From: Brachypodium distachyon
Lineage: Eukaryota; Streptophyta; Magnoliopsida; Poales; Poaceae
Length of the DNA: 64,000 bases
Assembly (NCBI RefSeq): GCF_000005505.3
Contig: NC_016133.3
Location: forward strand, 46,031,237-46,095,236
Direction of reading: 5' to 3'
Shown: positions 56,906 through 64,000 of the stretch, one piece after another
Layout of the letters: the number at the start of each line of letters is the position of its first letter
How positions within the stretch are numbered: position 1 is the stretch's first letter
The notes under the pieces: model-generated
The model's input: only the letters and a program-made list of their open reading frames with translations
What the model was told of the DNA's origin: nothing
The model's database searches: none
Program-made: the position numbers and the translations under genes

Positions 56906-57864
56906 GCATGTTGCTGCTGCTGATGCTGTGGATAACTAATGATTGCAGCTAGTTAGCCGTCTCCCCCTCTTTGAACTGCAAACATGACTATCAGAAAATT
57001 CAGAATCTCTGATAGCTTGTTTAGACCTTCCATTTCTCTTTATTAAGCAGCTAGTGGTGGTCTTAAGTACTCGCAATTGTTGCCAGTAACAACTGCACAT
57101 GTCTAAGATCACCTTGTGGCTTGAGAGACCTAACTGCAGGCACTTCCGGCCACAACTTGGTATTGGCTGGCTTTCAGAGGTTAGGGCGAAATTGTTTAGT
57201 ATGGACCTTTAGACTTAACCTCTGGGTGCAAGTATGTTGTTTGCAAGATCTATCCAATCCCTGCTGATTACTGGGGGTCCTGTGTAATTTCGTCTTCTAT
57301 AATATGTGAAAATAGCATGGTAATTTATCCATGCCATGTGTTGTAAATGAATGTGATCTCGTCATGGACTACTGAAATGCTGAGATGTTGTGAATATAAT
57401 GATCTTAATTCAATTTCAGTTTTCCGGAAGCTATATTTGCTCGTAATAAAGGGTGCTGAAACAAGACATCTAAGAGTTGCGAATGCATTGAATCTTACTA
57501 AATTCCATGCTTGCGAACTTGGGGCTAATGTGAAATATTTAAGATCTGACCTTGGCATGCTAGAATTATTGCTGAATCTAATTGACCAACCTATGTACTG
57601 TATAACCAACTCACTATCACATTTTCTGGGTGGTTTAAACCACAAGAAAATTCATCACATTTTTATGAAAACATGTCTGGCGCAAGTGCAAATATTGTCC
57701 ATAAACTTCATTTTCACCTAGCTTCCAAATCTTAAATTTTACACACAATGATGCCCAGTGTAGCAGACGCATGTTTTCTATATACGAAGAATTTCCAGAT
57801 CAGATTCAGCGGCGTCAACATTTACCGAAATATATATTTTACCAGGCAGCTCACCTCTTTTGGC
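56906..57864. other. 3' side of the Nudix gene, no further gene
   Basis: Presumed 3' UTR and intergenic sequence. The open frame at 57347-57721 has no recognisable domain and is AT-rich. Confidence 0.55.
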
Positions 57865-58088
57865 CCTGTTTGTTTGGACTTCTGTTTCAGCTTTTGGTGC
57901 TTTTAGCAATCTCAAAAGCATTTCTCATGTTTACACATGAAACCGAGAAGCACCTCCGGACGTGTTTTTGGTGCTTCTAACTGAGAAGCACGTCCGGAGG
58001 TGCTTCTCAACTGCATGTGTAAACGGAAGAAGTGCTTTTGAGATTGCTAGAAGCACCAAAAGCTGAAACAGAAGTCCAAACAAACAGG
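57865..58088. mobile_element. MITE with very long terminal inverted repeats (possibly hAT-type)
   Basis: CCTGTTTGTTTGGACTTCTG at the left is mirrored by CAGAAGTCCAAACAAACAGG at the right, and the mirror symmetry continues almost to the centre (AGCACCTCCGGACGTG / CACGTCCGGAGGTGCT). The whole 224 bp can fold into one hairpin. The termini resemble grass hAT-derived MITEs, but no clear 8-bp target duplication is visible, so the superfamily is uncertain. Confidence 0.75.
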
Positions 58089-58937
58089 ATTGTGTCTCAC
58101 ATGTCAGTGAGCTTATCTGAATTTCTTTTGGCGTAAAAATAGAACATACCTTCCACTGCATCTAGTAACATAATCAAATTTCAAAGGAACGTCTAAATTT
58201 GGTGACAACGAAATTTGTACTTGTACTCGGCTACTCCCAATATAGATAGTAAAAAATGAACGGAAAGCAAAACTGGAGTCATAAGAAAACAGAACATGTA
58301 AGGCAAACAATGATCTGATCATGTCAAAAGAACAATGGTCTGATCGCTTATTCAGGAGGTTGGTGGGCTGGGCCATCATGTATCCAGCATTCCAAAGTCT
58401 AGTAGGCTAATAATCCAGAATTTGATTACATGAGAGCCCCTATATGCCACCCGTTGAGATAAACAGAGGAGGTGCTTCCAGCCTTCTCAAATGAGTAGGC
58501 CATTGGCACAACCCATTTTATCACAATGTTAATCTAAATTTAAATTTGATGTTTGTCAAAAAGTGTTTGTGGTGTCTCATAAAATGTTCGGTGTATTTTT
58601 CCTAAAATGTCACGTCTTTCAAAAAAATATTCATGAATTTCAAAACAAATGTATGTATTTTAAAAATAAGTGTCTATGTATATATTCCATCAAAAAGTCC
58701 ATGTATATATTTCAACAAATAATTATGATTATGAAAAGTAATGTTCATGAATTTCTAAATAAATGTTCATGAGTATGAAACATTTTTTCATGAATTTCTG
58801 AAAAAAATCATATATGTTAGAAAAATTAATATATCTTAGAAAAAACATGTTTATGACTTCAAAAGAAATGTCCATGCACTTCATCTACTTATCAGAAAAA
58901 AAAGTAATGAAACAAGCGAAAGGGTGGAGATGAAATA
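58089..58937. other. AT-rich intergenic DNA
   Basis: No gene. From about 58560 there are scattered copies of TCATGAATTTC in AT-rich sequence (58631, 58747, 58789), possibly a worn DNA-transposon fragment. Confidence 0.5.
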
Positions 58938-59059
58938 CTTCCTCCGTCCAACAAAGGATGTCTCAACTTCGACTAAATCTGAATGTATCTATACACTAAG
59001 TCATATCTACATACATCCAAAATTTGACAAACTTGAGACATATTTTGTTGGACGGAAGG
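58938..59059. mobile_element. Stowaway MITE (Tc1/Mariner type)
   Basis: 122 bp between TA duplications (58936-58937, 59060-59061). Ends are CTTCCTCCGTCCAACAAA and its near complement TTTGTTGGACGGAAGG. No coding capacity. Confidence 0.85.
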
Positions 59060-59061
59060 TA

Positions 59062-60527
59062 CTTAAAATCAAAATATAAATAAAATAGAAAAAATAAACA
59101 AACATGAAACGTGAAAATAAATATAAATATAAAAACAAAAAGGAAAATGGAACATAAGAAAGAACAACGGAAGAACTATTAAATGAAAATTTTGACCGAC
59201 CCAATTTGTGAACGCCACGGGCGACAGGGCCCCTAGTTGCTGCAACCAGCAGCAATTGGGTTGGCGGCAGATGAACCCTTGCTTTTCTTTCCTTGGACTC
59301 CATGCCTAACAAAGTGGCAATCCCATTTTTTCAAAAGGTATTTTGTTACTATCTCTAGTTGTTTAAAATTTGTTGTTTTGGACATTCAATCGATCTTCAA
59401 AATACAACTAGTGAAAAAAAATGATGTATGCTCTGAAAGTACTTCTTAAAACAAATTGACCCGTATGATTTGCAAATCTCAAATAATAAATATTTGTGAA
59501 GATCTTAATAGTGTAAACTTCAAAATATTGACTCTATCTTTGTATTAAAAATTAACAATGAAGGCAAACCTAACACTTCTTCCGACACTTTTCATGTGAA
59601 AAAGGTAACGAGAGACTTTAATTAGGATAAGTTTTTGAGCAACACTTAAATCTCTCGTTTTTTTGCTTGATTTTTGAAGAAATTCATTCCACGCCTCTGA
59701 ATAAGACTGCTATACGCCACTTCCTCTTGCCACTGAAAAATAAGGTATTTCCTCTTGAGGGAAATGTGAGGATCGATTTCAGAAAAATAAAAGTATATTT
59801 TTAGTCCATCGCACTGACATCTGCTCTCCGAACTACAGGGACCACCTCAACTCCCCGTTTCCTTCGTGTGTCGCCACCTCCCTGCTCTCCTCAAATCCTT
59901 GAGCCGCAACATGTCCAAGCACCGCTTCCTGACAAGCGATGCTGACAAACAGATGCCCCGCGTGATGGTTTCATCAACGAAGAGGACCTCCGCAACACGA
60001 AGAATACAAACATCGTGACCAACTCATTCACTGGATTTAATTTTGTTGTCTTCTCAAATTCTGGTGAGATGCCCGTCAAAAAAATTCTGGTGAGATTCGT
60101 CCGCAGATTTCCTTCGATTAGTATGATTATGGAAAAAGATTTCCTTCGAATACTCGCTTGTTGTTCCCTGCCCCAAGTCGGCCAATCGCCCACGCACCAG
60201 CTATGGCGTGATCTTGAGATGCTGTTGGGATGCTAATGGGACAAGGTCAGCGGTCAAACAATGTCACTGTGTTAGGTTCGAGCCAAAACATTGCCCCGTC
60301 ATCACCAAATCCATTCAGAAATCAGAACAGGCTTTACACGCTGAGGGGCCTAGGTTTCCTGATTTTAGAGTTAAGAGACCAAATTTTTGCATTTTCAGAA
60401 CAGTATCTGGTTTGGAAGTAGGATAAGCTGAGTGGCGTGGTACTCTGACTGGCTCCCGAAGCAAGTGAAAGATCAATTTGAGAGATGCTAGCTAGCACCT
60501 ACAACTAAATTGGTTGGTCAATCAATA
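59062..60527. other. Intergenic DNA, no gene recognised
   Basis: Short frames only. The phrase ATTCTGGTGAGAT is duplicated at about 60057 and 60087. Confidence 0.5.
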
Positions 60528-60686
60528 TTTTCTCTGTTCTAAATATAAGACATATTTTATTTATTTGACCAAGAATAACTCAAGCAACATGTGACTTATG
60601 TGATACAAATAGTAACTACTTTTGAATACAAATGGAATGATATAAATTTTATTTAATAAAAATCATATATTTTAAAACGGAGGGAG
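60528..60686. mobile_element. Stowaway-like MITE
   Basis: 159 bp between TA (60526-60527 and 60687-60688). Left TTTTCTCTGTTCTAAATATA and right ATTTTAAAACGGAGGGAG are imperfect inverted ends of the common CTCCCTCCGT type. Confidence 0.7.
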
Positions 60687-60688
60687 TA

Positions 60689-62511
60689 ATACAAAACAGA
60701 CATGTTAACTAGCATTACGTAGTGTTGCAAGAGCGTGGAAACCGGCGTACGACCAGGCTGGGTTTTCATGTAGTGCTTCTAGGCAGTCTGGCAGGGTGCA
60801 TGTGGGTGTTTATCTTTATCTTTGGCTAATCTTGTGGAACTAGCTGCTGGACGTGCGTGCCTAGTACTCGTATTTCAGTGCGGCTCTTTGTGTCGCAGTG
60901 TCTGCAAATCTGACCGGAATTTATACGTTCTTGGAGCCAACACTGCAGGTAAAATGAATTAAATCCTCTGCTCCTTCCAACGCAGGAAAATAGGAGTAAC
61001 ACTTGACACCAGATGTCTCAAAGAAAATCGTGATCTTACAAATTTCTATATTTCTCCCTTTTCAGGAAGATGCTTGCATAACACTATAGAGATGCTAAAA
61101 ATCTTACTTTTCAGTTAAAGTGGAGATCATATGGTACAATCAAACCAGAAGACCTTCTTTTGAAAGGAAAAAAAAAACAAAAGATATAGTTTTAGAAAAT
61201 ATATTAAATGTGTACACTGAATCAAATTATTAGCTTAACTTTGTGATCAAAAGTTTGAGCTTTCTTTTCATCATTTATTAAAAACCAGGATCCAACAAGA
61301 CTACAAGAGGAAGGGGCACCTAAAAGGAAGGGAAGGCACATGCCAATCATTTTACCTGAGAACCAACTAATCATGTGAGGGCACTTGTGCCTTTGGGCCC
61401 ACGTGAGAAGCTACAAAATGTATGCATCTAATTATCAATTCTACCTTAACCTTACTCTATCATCTATATCTATACTAACTTCTCCCTCCTTGATCTCATC
61501 ATTAGAAGGTTCGTTTGCATCAGAGGGCAATCATGAGAAGTCTTTAAAAGCGAACGCATGATACCAATATCACTCACTAACGTTGCTCCAATCATAAGAA
61601 GTCCAATCGAACGATGCGCACAAACTTAGATTTTGTTGCAATACTTTGAGACAGAAATAAGCGTTGCTCCTTCCATCGCCGTCATGTGCGTGACCTGTTT
61701 AATTTATATGCAAGTTGTGAGTATTATGCTACTGTAAGATTTTGTCAAGAAAATTGCGAGGAAACGGGAATCTTGTACTATATGCAAACGAAACCACCCT
61801 GACAAATCGGGATTCACGGTGAGACCGAGAAATTAACTTTGTAAGAGTCAAATGTATTTGTCCCGTGGCTGTGTGCAGAGGCTGGGTATCTTTTCTCTTT
61901 TCGAAAAAAAAAATGTATTTGTCCCAGGTCTTTGTCAATTTATCTCTGTGGATATACTCGTAAACATGCATGTGTTTACGTTGCGTGTGCAGTCTTCCTT
62001 AATTACTTGAAATCGGAAAAACAAAACTCGTTTTGAAGGAAGCCATGTTTTGGATTGGACGAAGTTAAACCTAAGATTAATCCTAAATTCCAAATTAGGC
62101 AAAGCGCAGTGTGTTGTCCATGTTGGCTGATTATAAAGTCCGACCCCCGCAAAAAAAGAAAGAAAAGGTAAAGTTGCCGAGTCCCTCCAATTTCGAGTTT
62201 ATAAAGTTCACAGGTTAATTTGTTAATTCCCCGACGTTTTTCCAACGAAAAAGGTCAATTTTATTTGGTGAGAATAGTTAGATCTAGATGTACAATTATT
62301 CAAGATGGCTCAACTATATCCTCCGTTCACTTGTTTTCAGGCAACAAAGTGTTGATCTGGATCATGTTTCTGTGTAATGAAAAAGCCAACAGTAGGACAG
62401 TACAATGTTCTCCGGCCGCTAGCAAGCCTTCCAGTGGTGCTTCCCTTCCAGATCTGATGCATCTTAATGGAGTTTACAGGTTCCTACCGATAAAACATAT
62501 TCTCTAACCTG
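60689..62511. other. Intergenic DNA, no gene recognised
   Basis: AT-rich with short open frames on both strands and no domain or clear repeat. Confidence 0.5.
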
Positions 62512-62623
62512 CTCTCTCTCCATTTCATAATTTTTGTCTTAAATTTATCAAAAATAAATATATCTATTCTTAAAAAATGTCTAGATACTTGTAATATTTT
62601 GACAAGAATCATGGAAGGAAGAT
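62512..62623. mobile_element. Worn Stowaway-like MITE
   Basis: CTCTCTCCATTTCATAATTT at the left against ATCATGGAAGGAAGATAG at the right gives degenerate inverted ends. TA follows the right end, but the left duplication is not clear. Confidence 0.45.
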
Positions 62624-63450
62624 AGTACAGTAAGTAGTTAATAGAATAGAATTAGTAGCAATGACATTGATCACCTCAGTTAGCACAAGGCGACAAGCAT
62701 GTGTCAGTAACGGGTACTAATATGTGTCTGCTGCACTTGCCCAGCTTTGACCTTGACTTGGACTGAAAAACACATGACAGCGATTACTCTTAATTTGCAA
62801 TTTGGCATTAGTATAACGAGAGTGACAGTTTGGTCGGTTTGGACCGTGTACCACACTTAATTTGCACCTCATTAGGAACTGCGTATTTTAGTTAGGCTTT
62901 CTATTTTATTCATCAATTGTACCTTCCTGGTGTAAATGATTCGTATAGATGCTACGGAGTACTCTTTCATATATTTCTTTATTTTCATCCTCTTAATTTA
63001 TTTAGACAAGCTAGTTCTTCTATACTGTAAAATAAACGCCAAAGAAAAACGAATCTGCTGGTGAACAAGCTGCATGCTAAAATGATTTTTGCAGCTAAAT
63101 ATTCTCTTACATGGACCGACTGGGCATTAAACCCTCACTCCTTGCGGATACCTATGGTTTCCTTGATTTTGTTCTTCCGGAATCTTGCCAAATTTCAGAT
63201 GCCTACCATGTGAATGCTCTCTCTCACACATAGTAGCCCTGCCAATTAATTGCCATATCGAGAGAAACTATTTTAAGAGCAAAGATAATAGGCTGGCTAT
63301 TAGGTTGGCTATATACATATGTCATGTCATCTAAAGCGCCATAATAGTACTATCAACTTAGGTAGGACCTTTTTGGACCGAGAATTGCAGTGCTTGTAGT
63401 ATCAGTTGCGAGCATAATCACACTGTAACACAGTAACACACTATATAAAA
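62624..63450. other. Intergenic DNA, no gene recognised
   Basis: No protein or RNA gene and no structured repeat that I can defend. Confidence 0.5.
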
Positions 63451-64000
63451 TGTTGGAGAATACAATGCAAGCTTCTAGAGTGTTCTCAATATTACAAGAA
63501 AGAAGACATTACTATGAAATACTCTAGAATATAAAATAAATAAAAGAGGGAACCTTCTAGTGTTTAGATATGCATGAAGAATTATGTAGAAGCTTTGGAA
63601 TACTCTAGAATAGGAGTTTAAAATAAATAAATAGGAAACCTTCTAGTACCTAGATATTTATGTAGAAGTGTGTGGAAGGCTTTAGATATTTTGTATCAAT
63701 GGCTAAGATTTTGACACATGTCAAAGATCCAATGGCCATGTAGTCCTATAAATAGAGGCCCTTGACTCACACCTTGTGTAGTAGAGAATAAGGAAGTGAA
63801 GAAGGTGGAGAACAAGGTGTGAGCAAGTGTAAGGTGTGTATGCTCTCTCTTGTACTAATATTCCTAAAGCAATATAGTACTACTTTGTTCATATAAGTCT
63901 CCCGGTTAGGTCTTGTTATTTCTAAGTACTTAGTGCATATAAGTTGTGATTTAACGTGAGCGGATTCGCCCGGAATCACAACGGTCTTGTTTCAACGTGA
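63451..64000 (+). mobile_element. Probable Copia-type LTR running off the right edge
   Basis: Begins TGTTGGAGAATACAATGC, has two related blocks (ACTCTAGAATA...GGGAACCTTCTAGT and ACTCTAGAATA...GGAAACCTTCTAGT) and a TATA box TATAAATAG at 63747-63755, then CT-rich and T-rich sequence like the R/U5 part of an LTR. The far end, PBS and coding region are outside the window, so a solo LTR or a whole element is possible. Confidence 0.55.
63747..63755 (+). promoter_or_regulatory. TATA box of the right-edge LTR
   Basis: TATAAATAG, 296 bp after the putative LTR start, followed by AGGCCC. Good match and good position. Confidence 0.55.

Noticed and set aside
58560..58800. Repeated TCATGAATTTC motifs as a possible CACTA subterminal region
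   Set aside because: No CACTA terminus, no inverted partner and no target duplication; left as AT-rich intergenic DNA.
59200..59240. Helitron-like 3' end (GGGC-loop-GCCC hairpin followed by CTAG|T)
   Set aside because: The stem is only four base pairs, and no TC-type 5' end or Rep/helicase coding is visible; chance is likely.
59891..60193. Possible small gene around 59898-60240 on either strand
   Set aside because: No domain, no splice-consistent extension and no codon-use signal; I cannot support it.

Overview
The window looks like intergenic and genic DNA from a large-genome grass, most likely a Triticeae species (wheat, Aegilops, barley or rye; I cannot tell which). The reasons are an Angela/WIS/BARE1-type Copia element whose LTR begins TGTTGGAAATATGCCC, deeply nested Gypsy elements, Stowaway MITEs, and a small intron-containing gene beside the retrotransposon block. 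Coordinates come from reading the sequence by eye; family names are from memory and were not searched.

Layout. Positions 1-521 are flank. Positions 522-52376 are one nested retrotransposon stack. The outermost element A is a Tat-lineage Gypsy (LTRs 522-1953 and 51542-52376, TSD CATAT on both sides). Into A were inserted: B, an intact Copia (4690-13365, TSD ATCAA); C, a minus-strand chromovirus-like Gypsy (13806-40846, TSD AGGAA/AAGAA); G, a solo Copia LTR (48769-50096, TSD AATCC); and probably H, a solo LTR inside A's 5' LTR (1000-1619). C's left LTR carries D, a rearranged LTR of the same family (14561-27641, TSD AAATC). D carries E, a second Tat Gypsy (17581-27219, TSD ATATC). C's right LTR carries F, a 4.4-kb solo LTR (34229-38665, TSD AAGGG). 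Removing each insertion with one TSD copy restores continuous sequence in its host.

Coding content of the stack. Only B has an intact polyprotein (about 1,323 aa with every expected domain). A, C and E are decayed by stops, mostly CAG to TAG, and by frameshifts. C keeps an intact extra ORF upstream of gag. The most unusual feature is an antisense, multi-exon gene between pol and the 3' LTR of A (44988-50732, minus strand). It has its own TATA box and seven GT-AG introns, six of which join exons in frame, and one intron is largely filled by a 62-bp tandem array. The second Tat element E carries an unrelated-looking antisense ORF with two in-frame introns.

From 52382 to the end the DNA is ordinary host sequence. 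It holds one likely functional host gene, a five-exon Nudix hydrolase (54623-56905, plus strand), a hairpin-like MITE, two or three Stowaway-type MITEs, and what looks like the start of another Copia LTR running off the right edge (63451-64000).
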